64,000 nt of DNA. It comes from Phialocephala subalpina. Its lineage: Eukaryota > Ascomycota > Leotiomycetes > Helotiales > Mollisiaceae. Positions within the stretch are counted from its first letter, which is position 1; each line of letters starts with the position of its first letter. The notes beneath the pieces are model-generated. The model did no database searches and was not told where the DNA came from. It was given only the letters and a program-made list of their open reading frames with translations. Made by a program: the position numbers and the translations under genes. Shown in pieces: positions 1-10,970 of this stretch. The stretch covers positions 585,227-649,226 of the forward strand of contig FJOG01000013.1 in the NCBI GenBank assembly GCA_900073065.1, in the 5' to 3' direction.

Positions 1-870
1 GGTCGTAGTTCGTTTCTTCCATGAAGAAAAAGCAGAAGATGAAGCCGATTGCTAAAAATATCGCACACCAGTACATCACCCACTTCCAGCCTGAAAATTT
101 GTCAATTGATGGTGTTCGTAGATTTGGAAGTGGGAAGGCAGACCTTGGCCGTCGTTGATGAAACCTGCAAGGACAGGAGCCAGGAAGTTACTGCCTGCCA
201 GCATGAACGCGTACAAGCCCATGTACATTCCTCTTTCATGAGTGAAGTAGATATCGGTGACCGAGATCTCGCAAAGAGACTCGATGGGAGCTCCGACAAA
301 GCCTTGGAGAATCTTGCTTCCTATCCATTGCCCATTTGTCGTCGCGTGAGGTACCCAAAGCATGATTCCCTACTCTCGTCAATTGGAACTCTTGAAATGG
401 TTAGAGACAATCGTTACCATTGTTGCCAGCATAGAGAATAAGTAGACAGGTCTCTTGCCATACTGTAAAGCGAGCGCTTGCCAGAATAGACATCCCCAAC
501 CCTAACTTCATCAGTTTCCGTCCTCTTGCATGTCTTCTTCGCCACTTACGAAGAACAAGAACATGTATCCTGTACCAGCATTCAAATCCGCTACCGTCAA
601 GCCCGAATCATCACTAATCGGTACCAGAACGCTGTATATCGCGGCGCTGGCGATTCCTACCATTAGCGTGTAGACACTCAAACTTATCGTGCTCAGCAAC
701 TTCCTGCGTGGAGACCAGTTGAGCGGGTCATCGGGATCTGAGGATGGAGCTGGCACGAGAACGACATCTTTGTGTGCGCTCGAATGTTTAGCGCGGATTG
801 TGCCCTCGAGATCAACGAGATGAACTGTCCCGGGAATTGCGTCCTCGTCGAGGTGGCCGTGGATGCCCAT
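1..870 (-). CDS. MFS transporter, DHA1/HOL3-like, N-terminal part (cut by window edge)
   Basis: This is a plasma-membrane major facilitator, probably a proton-coupled drug or polyamine-type transporter; the substrate cannot be told. The start is the ATG at 868-870. Exons are 870-550, 501-418, 369-144 and 90 to beyond position 1, joined by introns of 48-53 nt that restore one frame. The cytosolic N-terminus ends with DDPLNWS, typical of this fungal family. The first transmembrane segment follows, then GYMFLFFGWG in TM2 and the loop motif YGKRPVYL. Further hydrophobic segments are seen, including GLYAFMLAGSNFLAPVLAGF and a tryptophan-rich KWVMYW stretch followed by EET. Only about 240 residues (six or so TM helices) are visible and the C-terminal half lies outside the window. 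No disruption is seen in the visible part. Confidence 0.85.
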
Positions 871-2879
871 GATGAGAGAAGCGAGGGCCGAGAGACTTAC
901 AGCCGGTGATAAAGATGAGTGATTAGGACGTGATATACGTCAAGTATGACAAAATCAACACAGGGAACACAGCACTACTCAAATGAAATCCACAAAGATC
1001 TAGAGCAAGGGAGACGAACTATATACCCTCTGCTTCTCGCCCCTCGCTCAACGTCCCTGATTGCATTACAGCACGTCCAAGGGTGTTAACCGCTCACCCG
1101 CTCTCGTTACTTCCCACCTCTCCTTATCAGACGCGATGACATTATCAGAACAAGAACAAGCTCTCTATCTCTTAGATCACCGTTCGGGCTACCCCATACA
1201 GACACGTCCAAGCGAACTCTCGCTCGAGGTGACGGTTATCGAAAAGTGGGATGGGATGAACTTTCTCTCCGGCCACGGCAACGACAACCCCGGGATTTGA
1301 CCTCGGCCAAGAAGAGATAAAGATGTATTGATGGCATGATTCCAATGCGAGTGCCTGAACGACGATTGTTTTGGTATCAGACGCGATGACATTATCAGAA
1401 CAAGAACAAGCTCTCTATCTCTTAGATCACCGTTCGGGCTACCCCATACAGACACGTCCAAGCGAACTCTCGCTCGAGGTGACGGTTATCGAAAAGTGGG
1501 ATGGGATGAACTTTCTCTCCGGCCACGGCAACGACAACCCCGGGATTTGACCTCGGCCAAGAAGAGATAAAGATGTATTGATGGCATGATTCCAATGCGA
1601 GTGCCTGAACGACGATTGTTTTGGTGATATGCAACAGAGCCCAGTCTACGCCGTCATGATTGCTTGTCTATTACTCTTTCAGAGATGGTGGAGAAGGAAA
1701 CATGGGACCGACCCATCCCCGTTTGAGCCCAAGTCAAAATTTCAGATATCTTCTCATGTTCTTGATTCATCTTCCGACTAACCAAATTCACCACAGTGAA
1801 GTTGAACATGATCATAAGGCAGCTAAAATTTCCCACGGGACAGGAAAAATCAGCCTCTCAAGCTCAAAATATTCTGCAGAGAAGGTGACATCTCGCTCAA
1901 GAACCACAGCCAACCAAGAGTACCTCCATGTCAAGATGCGCGAGAATCAGCAGCGCTCTCAGCTGAATTCACATTTGATACGCGAATGTTTCATCGGTAT
2001 TCCACAGGCACCAACAATAAGCCGATCCAAGAACACCTTGTGTCCAAAGGCTTCAAGTGATAGCTTCCTCTCAATGTGGACCGTTCTGATAGCTTCAACA
2101 GCTTCGAAATAAATTCCCTTCTTTTTCCCTTCCATGTGAAATGGACCCTAAGATTTGGCATCTATCTTCATGTAGGCCATCCAATTACCAAGGTCGACGA
2201 TCGTGGTTGAATATGGCAATATTTTCGAGATCTGACAATAGTCTTCGTAATATTTCTGGTGGACATGGTATGCCTCGCGCGTCTTGGGATGGAGGCTTTT
2301 GTAGAGGAAGCATTAGAGTCTTGGTGATCCTTCGATGTGGACCTACTATTCAAGAGGTGGGCCAGAGGACACATTCTCCGTCTGGACTCCCTGTGTCCTT
2401 GGAAACTTACTTAGCGGAGATAAATAAAGTGTCGAGAACGATAGAGAAAGCGAATCGTTGAGAAGGATGAAAGTACCTAGGTCAACGCACCCCGCATCAC
2501 GTATGGTTTCAAGTATTCTCTGAAATGTGGGGTTGAGAAGTCTGTGAACCGTGCCCTTGCTACGAAGAACAGAGCTTAACTATAAGAGGAATTTGATAAA
2601 GAGATTGGGGAAGAGGTGAAGGCGGGAAGGCACTTTGATGCATAGGGTAGTGCATAGCCCGATACTGAACACTGACTCTCAATTGAGCTTTTCTGGAAGC
2701 GAGACCATACGCCAATTCGAACCATTTGTTTCCGTGCCGGCAATGAAGTTGTAAGTTGTACTTACCTAAAGTTTGTAGAAGAACAAGGGTAGTGTTAGGC
2801 ACTGTGATCACGTTGATCGATGGTTGGGCTATATTATGACAGTCTGAACATCATACCAACACCTTTAGTCAATGCTCGA
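871..2879. other. Intergenic stretch without a supported gene
   Basis: Several open frames of 60-150 codons exist on both strands, but none shows a recognisable domain or convincing splice structure. The stretch holds the upstream region of the leftward MFS gene and, at 1125-1625, a perfect tandem duplication listed separately. The rest looks like non-coding or degraded sequence. Confidence 0.5.
1125..1625. repeat. Perfect 250-bp tandem duplication
   Basis: Positions 1125-1375 are repeated base for base at 1375-1625 with a period of exactly 250. The identity stops sharply at both edges: 1124 and 1374 differ, and so do 1376 and 1626. Perfect identity means either a very recent duplication or an assembly error. 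No gene is recognised inside the unit. Confidence 0.95.
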
Positions 2880-4206
2880 TTAAAATACAGGTATCGGAAC
2901 TGGCCCTACAGGGCTATCCGAAGCTGCAAGATTGGCTTGATGCATCGCTAGCACGTTGTTAGTTATATTTCCCCTTCCCCAAACAGTAGGTGATCACTTA
3001 CTCCTAGGTCCGTATTGATCTGGGTAATCAATAGCAGTATGGAAAACGCTCTATGAAATGTCAATGTCAAGGATCTCAAGTGTGGCGTGACAAGACTTAC
3101 CCAGTTATCCCACATCTGAACATCTCCTTCTTCTACCGGCGCAGACAGGACGTACTCGGGCCTGATGATGCGTTCTTGCCAACTGTGAAGCAGCTTTCTG
3201 ATCTCTACCACGTTGTCGACTATCTTCACCTCGCTCGTTGGTGTATCTTTGAGGAACATCTTTCGGACAGCAATGCCGTGGACCTGGAGAGCCTTTTGCC
3301 CAAGTGGGTTGACCCAGACCATTGGATACCTCTTGATCTTCTTCTCCTCCCATTCGGGCATTTCATCCATCTTGTGCTCCAACCCCTCAGTCTCCAAACC
3401 AAGCCCATTCGGCCTGCCTTTACAGTTCTCAATCCACATATAAGGAAAAGGTGCGTATTCCACCCAGCTGTTATCAGCTAACATTTTCTCCTCGTCACTC
3501 AACAGTTCATACAACTGAATGGTGCTGACAAACGCGGTTTGACCTGGTTTTGTCTTCATGCTCAATCCACTGCCGTCATCCTAGTTGACTTGAATCTCAG
3601 CTTCCTGGGGACACTTAATGGCACGGAGTGCAGTGAAGTGAGGAGGCTCGCGGTCGTAGAGTGGAGCATCGGTGTGCCATCTTTGGAATTGGGTGTTGCC
3701 TGCGGCGAAGGCTTCTTCGCTTGGAGGATACCTGTGGTAGTCGTTGCTGGCGCCTGCAGCTGTGAAGTTCTTGATACCATAGTGGTCGTCTCCCTGATAA
3801 CCCTTGCCAATCAGACGAACATTTGGAGCTGCTGGGATGCCGTGAACTGTTCTTTTCTGTTGAGAGTTTAGCTTTCATGGTCGACCATTTAGGAGCGATC
3901 ATATACCGCAAGCATTCCACCAGTCTTCGCAAATTGCTCCACAGTTCCGTGGCCATGCACTTCGTGAGCTGTGGGGTCGAGCCGTGTGACCAATTCCCAA
4001 TGCTTCTTGACATCGAGATCATGCTGATCCTTGATCATCAGGAGTTGATACCTGTGAGTGGCTTCCTTAAGAGTTGCCAAGTCCTCATCTGACACATTGT
4101 TCAGGTCGAGACCAGTGACTGTGGCTCCAAGCTTGCACTTCTTGTCTGCTGCATGCTTGAGAGGGGTAATGACCATCTGACTTTCGCTAATTCTTGAAGG
4201 AGACAT
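2880..4206 (-). pseudogene. TauD/TfdA-family Fe(II)/2-oxoglutarate dioxygenase with an in-frame stop
   Basis: Exons 4206-3907, 3856-3101, 3050-3002 and 2947-2880 join into 391 codons, with introns of 50, 50 and 54 nt. The family uses Fe(II), oxygen and 2-oxoglutarate to hydroxylate small substrates such as taurine, sulfonates or xanthine; the substrate here is unknown. The HxD iron motif is seen in RWHTDAPLYD, the distal histidine in SVFHTAIDYP and the 2-oxoglutarate arginine region in YGPRTMHQAN. The conserved DDGSGLSMKT segment is directly preceded by a TAG at 3581-3583 (codon 192). No spliceable intron removes it. A tryptophan (TGG) is the likely ancestral codon, so the copy is probably a recent pseudogene, unless the base is a sequencing error. 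Everything else is intact. Confidence 0.75.
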
Positions 4207-4994
4207 GATGGATGTGGAAAAGGACGTAAAAATCAAACGAAGTAGTCCGGCAGTCTTCGCAAGTAGGACTTACTTGTATGAAATATGTCTGTCAAAAGAT
4301 GCCATTCTCATCTGAAATCGTGAAGTAGATATTGGTGAAGGAGAATGCTCGGCCGAGGAGGGAAAAGTGCGGAATCGAGATAAGGAGAGTGATTGCCCCT
4401 ATCAACGGCTCTTTTATGCACATCGGATCTCCCCGAGCACTTGCTTGACGGATGAGATCCCGACCACTGCCAGTGTTTTGAGATCCTGCCGTGGAAGATG
4501 GGGTAGCTTGAGCTTTGATGATCCCTGACAGAATGTAGACTGCAGGTCTGGAAGCTCCTTCAATCCGCTACCGAAAACATGGTGTTTGCAACTGGCCAAT
4601 AACAGAATCTGGAGTGTCGGCTTGGTGGAAGACTCCAGCATGGGGAAGTTTTGTATTTCGAGTGAGGGGAGGCATTCCGAAAGGATTAGTCAGTCGGATA
4701 AATTGTGAGCTGAAGACCTCCGAACACTACCCAACGATACCTTTGCTTTTCGAATAGAATCCGATGAAATGAGACCATCTTCAATTGAGCTGATGCAAAT
4801 TTGCGTTCTGATTAGACAATAATTATTTTCAAGAGATAGTCACGTGGCTCACGATAAGTGGCTTCGATAACGTGAAATTGGCCTCGTTGTCGGTGCAGCT
4901 GTGAGCCAACAGCACAACCAGGAGTCCTCTGCTTCGCCAGGCCCAATTCTTCCCTTTAAGCTTCTGTCGCCTTGAATGGGCAGAGCTGGACAAC
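4207..4994. other. Divergent promoter region
   Basis: This spacer separates the leftward dioxygenase gene from the rightward alpha/beta hydrolase. Small open frames here show no family features. I see no repeats or RNA genes. Confidence 0.5.
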
Positions 4995-6106
4995 ATGCCA
5001 CCTCGACTGCCACCTTCGACGCCCTTCAGATACTATTCTGCAGCATGGACAAGAAGCTATGCAACAAACCAAAGACTCCCATTAGCTTTCGACCTTCACG
5101 AGCCCTCAAAACCGATATCCAATGCTCCTGCAGCCATCATTTTCATGCACGGACTCTTCGGATCCAAGAAGAACAATAGGAGCATGAGTAAGTGAGCTTT
5201 GTCCTTCTGTCAATTGTTCCTAGGACTCTCACTAAAAGCAACCGTAGAGCTCTTGCAAGGGACCTAGGACGTCCTGTATATGCTTTGGACCTTCGGAACC
5301 ATGGAGATTCTCCCCATAACCCATACCATGATTATATATCAATGGCAGACGATGTTGCGGGCTTCATAGACGAGCACAAACTCAAGGAACCTACATTAAT
5401 AGGCCACTCAATGTCAGTACCCAGGGAAAGCTTTTGATGTGCGGCGGAATGCTGAACGATTCTTAGGGGTGCAAAAACAGCAATGACTTTGGCTTTGAAG
5501 GAGCCAGACTTGATTGCTGATCTTGTCTCAGTTGACAATGCTCCATTAGATGCTGCTCTGCTCAGCAATTTTGGCAAATACATCCAAGGAATGAAGAGGA
5601 TTGAAGAAGCAGGAGTTACAAGGCAGGCTGAAGCGGACAAGATAATGAAGGACTATGAAGAGGTGAGGTCTGATGGGTTGGTGGCTGTCTAAATTTGCTA
5701 ATAAGTACTTTTGCAGTCTCTACCTATACGACAATTCCTGCTTGGAAATTTGTACCGCCCTGCAGACCAAAAGACACAAAAGTTCAAAGTGCCTTTGAAG
5801 ATATTAGCAGCTACCTTAGACAACCTTGGAGACTTCCCATACAAGAACCCGGGCGAAGTACGGTTCGAGAAGCCAGCATTGTTTGTTCGAGGCACGGAAA
5901 GTCACTACGTCCCAGACGAAGCACTGCCAATAATCGGACAATTCTTCCCACGATTTGAGCTGGCAGATATAAAGGCCGGACACTGGGTCATCTCAGAAAA
6001 CCCCGAAGATTTTCGACAAGGTACGCCTATTAGCATGTAATCGTGAACGTGTATCTGTGCTGACTATAGAACAGCCGTCGTTGACTTCCTCAAACCCAAG
6101 GAATAG
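4995..6106 (+). CDS. Mitochondrial-type alpha/beta hydrolase (ABHD11/Imo32-like)
   Basis: Exons 4995-5191, 5248-5412, 5467-5662, 5717-6020 and 6075-6106 give 297 residues. The N-terminus is basic and serine/tyrosine-rich (PPRLPPSTPFRYYSAAWTRS), as in a mitochondrial presequence. The oxyanion region is MHGLFGSKKNNRS, followed by LDLRNHGDSPH. The nucleophile elbow is GHSMGAKTAM, split by intron 2. The acid region is FVRGTESHYVPDEA and the catalytic histidine is in AGHWVISENP. This order matches ABHD11 and yeast Imo32/Eat1-type serine hydrolases that act on ester or thioester substrates in mitochondria. The first donor must be AA|GTGAGC at 5192, because the stronger-looking GTAAGT four bases upstream would shift the frame. 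The gene converges on the Rab gene with 171 bp between stops. Confidence 0.88.
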
Positions 6107-6277
6107 AAATGTACAATCTAGTGTATAAGGGTATCATGCCCAACCCAATCCAATCCCATGCATCAATGTGCTCTGTGCCGTGAAACTCCATAAGTCTATA
6201 ACATCCAATGCAACGCTTCGATATCCAGTCCCTCATCAATCGTTATGTACCTCCACCTCCACTTCCCTTCTGCCAGC

Positions 6278-6997
6278 TCAACAAGAGCATCCATCATACC
6301 CACCCTGACCACCCCCAATCCCCACCGTCCCCGTCCTCCTCGCACCATCACTCAACAATTCCGGCTTCTTAACAACCGCATCCACAATCTCCACAAACGG
6401 TTTCCTAACATTCTCCCTCGTCTTACTACTCACCTCGCAAAAACCCACACACCCCCTCTCCTCCGCCATCCTCTGTCCCTCCTCCAACTTCACCGTCCTC
6501 TGTGCGTTCTTATCCATCTTCGCTCCAACAAGATATGTCACAGCTCCAGGTTGTGCGTTGGACTCTACTTCTTCGAACCAGCGTTCCATGGCTAGGAATG
6601 AATCCCGGTTCGAGATGTCGTAGACGAGGATTATGCCGTGGGCGCCGCGGTAGTAGGAGTTTGAGAGAGTGCGGAAGCGTTCTTGGCCGGCGGTGTCGAG
6701 GAGGTTGAGGCGGTAGGCTTTACCGTGGACGGAGAGTTTTTTCATCTGTGTTGGACAAAGGGATTAGATTGGTTCTGCGGTAGGGAGTTGGAGGGGGAAT
6801 ACCTTGAAGTCTACGCCTATAGTGGCAGTAGAGGATTCGGAGTCGAACTGGTCATCGACATATCGTATGAGTACTGTGAGTTGTTAGAGAAGACTCAAGT
6901 CGCAATGCGATCTGGGGAACATACGTGCTGATTTCCCGGCTCCGGATGGCCCGATCATTAAGATCTTTAACGTTGGAATCGACTCATCAGATGCCAT
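6278..6997 (-). CDS. Rab-family small GTPase, Rab18-like
   Basis: Exons 6997-6925, 6873-6803 and 6745-6278 encode 203 residues. The P-loop is GPSGAGKS (residues 16-23), the switch I side reads ATIGVDFK, the switch II motif is DTAGQERF and the G5 motif is SSKT. The short N-terminus, the SVHGKAYRLNL strand and the YYRGAHGIILVYD segment are closest to Rab18, which acts on ER and lipid-droplet membranes. The tail ends in CSC, giving cysteines for geranylgeranylation. The guanine-specificity motif NKxD reads AKMD here, so the asparagine is replaced by alanine. That may be a lineage feature or may lower nucleotide affinity. Another Rab subfamily cannot be excluded. Confidence 0.82.
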
Positions 6998-7380
6998 CTT
7001 GTTTGATTTCTGGAGAGAAAGAAAAAGGGAACCCGAAAGTTGTTGAGGAAGGGTACCTGAAGTTGTTCGGATTGTTCATGTGCCCAAAAGCCAAGGTTTG
7101 AATCACTGACGTACGTCGTGGCCGAGGCGCATTCAAGGGTCGCTAGAGCGCCACAAGGCTTCTGAAAACACAAAGTGAACCTTGTTCATCACCACATGTG
7201 AATAACGATAGGGAATAAAGATATGGCAATATGACGAGTAATTTTTGTATTCTGCATTTCATTTTTCCTAGCCCGTTGCTAGAAAGAACCTGATCATGCA
7301 AACCACGCCATGATCCCAAAGCAAAGACCTGACTACATGCAAATGACCAGTCGAAACCCCCGTATCACACAGAAGACCTT

Positions 7381-8410
7381 TCATACCTCGTCCAACACCT
7401 TCTCCTTGAACTCCCGCTCAACCTTCATGCCTGACTCGTCTGTGTTCGACTCGCCGTGGAGGTTAAGAAGAGCACCAAGGTCGAACTTGGGAGCCTTCAG
7501 GAGCTTGACCTTTCGGATGTGGACCTGAATTTTGTCAGCATTTCTCTAGATATGACAACTTGATATACACACATTTTGTAATGGGTAGATGCCCTGGGTG
7601 GCCTTCTCAATCTCGCGACCGATGACTTCGGGAATGAGCTTGGCTGTGAGTTGTGTGAGGGTGCAGCTCGAGGCTTCGCGTTGGATGATCTCGGTCATCT
7701 TCTTTCGGATTGCTCTGATCTGCGAAGAGGCGGCATAGGTGGTCTTCTTAATTTGGTTTGGTCGGCGCTTGGTGAAGGCAATGGCGAACAGGCGGAGGAG
7801 GTAGTCGTCAGTGGTCTTGACCGTGATGTTGGCCTCGATCAAGGATTGCCACTTTCGGACGAGGGAACGGAGCTTGTCGGATGTGAAGTCAAGACCGTGG
7901 AAGTTGGTCAAGCAGTTCTTGCCCTGAACTTCGTCGACACGGAGCTTGATCTTTCGGAATGCGTGGTCCTCATCCTTCTGGAGATCCGCCAAAGAAACCT
8001 CGAAGATTCTGCCCTTCAAAGCATCGTTTGCGTTCTTGAGACCGGTAGTTCTGTTAACGAGAGTCTTTCCAACACTGTATTTCGTTAGGTTATGCCATTA
8101 ATTCGTAGGGTAAGGTATCGTACTCTCGGACTTGGAAGGAGGAAGGAGCCTGCAGATTGTTAGCACCTGGATATACTCCATAGGGGTCCCAATGCGCATA
8201 CCTTGACTTGGTACCAATCCTTACGGGTGAAGGGGTCCATCGTCTTCTTCTTGAGGCCCTTCTTGCCCTTTGAAAGGCGCTTGTTCCTGTCGTTTTGTCA
8301 GAGACCGTTCGTTGAGTATTTGCCCCTCCAGCATGTCGCAGATCTGCCTTCCATCGCATCGCCATAATATCCATTGAATCCAGGGTGTTGACTCACTTTC
8401 CGACAGCCAT
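7381..8410 (-). CDS. RPS1: 40S ribosomal protein S1 (eS1, RPS3A homolog)
   Basis: Five exons (8410-8397, 8286-8202, 8149-8124, 8074-7573 and 7524-7381) give 256 residues, the usual length of eS1. The N-terminus [15 protein letters not shown] and the segment [17 protein letters not shown] are diagnostic. Later blocks include [44 protein letters not shown] and the C-terminal [17 protein letters not shown]. The protein belongs to the platform of the small ribosomal subunit near the mRNA exit. Exon 1 is only 14 nt and the first intron is the longest (110 nt), a common arrangement in fungal ribosomal protein genes. I looked for a snoRNA in that intron and saw none. Confidence 0.97.
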
Positions 8411-9171
8411 GATTGCGATAAGTTACCTAGTCGCGGGGCTGGATTGTCGAAGGGTTGTCTGTCGTTGAAAATTCGTGGTTCGAAGTCACAAAAATTACGA
8501 TTGAGTGTGCGTGGAGCTAAGAAACACTAAGCGACCGACTAAACTGGTTAGCGCTAAAACCGCGATCTTCAATCTCCTTCATTGACGGAGCACCATCACA
8601 ACGACAATTCCTCACTGTTCTTCACGACATCAATGCAAATGGTTCTTGGAATTACAATGGTTGAACCTGATTGCAGCCCTTCAACAACAATCTCGCTCAA
8701 GGAGTGATTGTATCGAAGCCTCATGAATCTCGTATCTCGATACTCGAATTCTAGAGCATTTCCTGTCAATGATAAGAAATTGTTCCAGTCTCTTCCGCCG
8801 ACGATCACACATCTGCATGGACAACGAAGTCATGCATAGACCTAAGTTTTGTGGATATTTCCCATTACATACAGAGGGTCTATGGCGGTGTGCACTCCTC
8901 ATCATCAAGGCACAGTAACGCTTAGCCCAACCCATCAAGTCTACCTACAAGCCGAAAGACCAATGTTCATCCACGCCATGCGGCGCCATCCTGTGCGAAA
9001 TCCAATATCCGGAAACGCCATTTCCTAATGTCTGCTGTGCTGTGCTGTGCTTTTCCGACGAAGCGTCGTCATGTGGTATCATCATGTCGTTCTGTCATTC
9101 CATCGTGGCGCCGTGCCTTGCGCCAGTGATTCCCATTCATTCAGATCATTCCCAACATCAAAATCTTCACT
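8411..9171. other. Intergenic stretch, promoter of RPS1
   Basis: It holds the upstream region of the leftward RPS1 gene and the 3' side of the next leftward gene. Two short minus-strand open frames (8596-8808 and 8681-8938) have no recognisable family or splice support, and I do not call them. Confidence 0.45.
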
Positions 9172-9631
9172 TCAAGGCACGCCACTCTCTTGCCTGCCCT
9201 CTCTCCTCTCTTGATCCTGATGGTACTCTTGGAAGTCCTCGAAGCTTGGGAAGCTGAAGTAGTTTGCTGAAGCTGGTATCAGCGAAAGTTCTGCCGAGGG
9301 AGGTATCTTAGAAAGGTAACTCACACTGAGCAGCAAGGACCTCAAATGCTTCCCTTCGTGCAGACATCTCGCTTTCGGGACTCTGTCCTGGGCTTGAACA
9401 CATACTCCCATCGCTCGTCCTCCTCGCGTGTTCATAGTTGTGGTGTGTTGAGTAGCTCGCCAACGTCGTCAACAAAGTAGCTGCTCTCGAGGAGTTGTGA
9501 AGACTAGCTAGGTCCTGCCTCGAAGCGTTCGAAGTAGCTAGTGAAGGAGCTGTTGCAACCGCTCTCATTAACTTAGGTCGTCTTGTCGAAGTCTTGGGTG
9601 ACATGGCTCTGGACTGAGATTTGGAAGGCAT
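9172..9631 (-). CDS. Short conserved-looking serine-rich protein of unknown function
   Basis: Exons 9631-9325 and 9272-9172 with a 52-nt intron give 135 residues. The protein is rich in Ser, Thr, Arg and Ala. A central block (RQDLASLHNSSRAATLLTTL) looks helical, and the tail NYFSFPSFEDFQEYHQDQ is aromatic and acidic. The exon join AAQ|SSANYFSFPSF keeps the frame and gives a plausible protein, supporting a real gene. No catalytic or membrane signature is present. From memory, proteins of this layout occur widely in filamentous ascomycetes as uncharacterised products, but I cannot confirm orthology here. Confidence 0.6.
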
Positions 9632-10970
9632 GGTCTGATAATCGTCCCAACAGAATATATCCCAAGTACTGTCTTCCGAATGTTGAGTGTCCGAACTTTG
9701 AATGTTAAACTTCGAATAAATAAATCCAAGAATCGAAGGTTGAGATGGGAAACAGAGTGGACGATCAATCAATTAAAGAATCGTATTTCAGATCTAGATC
9801 TGACCTATTCGGGTGACGGGTATTCGAAACGTGCACCGGGAGGATCAACCTTGAAGTATGTACAGGGAAATCGTAACAATAACAAAGAAAGCAAAAAGAA
9901 GAGCCAGCGATGATCCCTCACTCATATAAGCACAGCAAGCACAACCACGCACCACCCATACCCCAACCAACAAACACGACCATGGCCACTCGAGACTCGT
10001 CTCCACCACAAGCCATACCGAACACGTCCGTGGACCACCAAAACCCGCATCCGAACCGATCCCACACATAACGCAACCATCCACCTCAACGGTCCAGAAC
10101 GACTCTCCATTAGTCCAAGAAAATGCGCGCTCCTAGCCTACACCTACCCACTCCCATCTCCAATTCGGAATCATAAAACACGCACCTAACCCTTACCCGC
10201 TACTTCCGTACCAACAAGCCACGCCCAATCCGACAATTATCTTCGCTCAGACACGTCAAAATCCGCCACATGTCAACGCGTGAGTGCCACCGCGCAAATT
10301 TTGGGCGAGAACGATATTGTACATCCAATGCAAGTCTGATATGTGGAGGGTCATCACTGGATATCGACTTGCAGCGAAGGCCTGCAATGGGGCTCGCCTT
10401 GCAGCTCTTCCTGCCGACAACGCTATTGCTGACACACCTGCACCTCCGAAGCCCCTCATCAATGAGCAACGAGTGCCACTGGAGTAAGAGGCGAGCTCGC
10501 GAGGAAGTGAGCCTGCAGAAACCTTCTGGTGTTTTGACCATTTGTCTAGAACTGGTTAGAACGTCTTCTTGTTTTTGGTTTGACTCGTTGCACCTTCCAA
10601 TCATTTTCGCGTTTCTCACGCGTTCGTGCGGGGAATTCTTTCCGGGTTCTTGGAAAGCATCACAATGTTTTGAAAGTCAATTCACGATGTAACATGGTAC
10701 ATTTGAACGACGAGACACAACTCTAATAATTCCCTCATAAGCGCAAAAATTGGAGTTTATCATGCACGCAAATCTTGATTTTCTGATGCGATGACAGACA
10801 AAGCTACGGTAGGAAAGGGTAGGGGGAGCTCCTTGGTGCCCAAACGGAAAGGCGGATGCAGGTACTCAATCAAATTCAGGCCCGAGTTGAACATCGTCGT
10901 TTCTCGTTTCCGTTTTTCTCCTTGCGCGTGATCAGTGATCGATGCTGTATCTGGATCAGTTTCACTTCTT
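9632..10970. other. Intergenic stretch without a supported gene
   Basis: Open frames of 60-140 codons on both strands show no family features. The region holds the upstream sequence of the small gene at 9172-9631 and the 3' side of the URC1-like gene. Confidence 0.45.

Noticed and set aside
5187..5192. GTAAGT donor at the end of exon 1 of the alpha/beta hydrolase
   Set aside because: Its phase does not join to ALARDLGRPVY; the GTGAGC four bases later does.
8287..8396. Possible snoRNA in the first intron of RPS1
   Set aside because: No convincing C box with matching D box is present.
8596..8938. Two overlapping minus-strand open frames upstream of RPS1
   Set aside because: Short, overlapping in different frames, no domain, no splice support.
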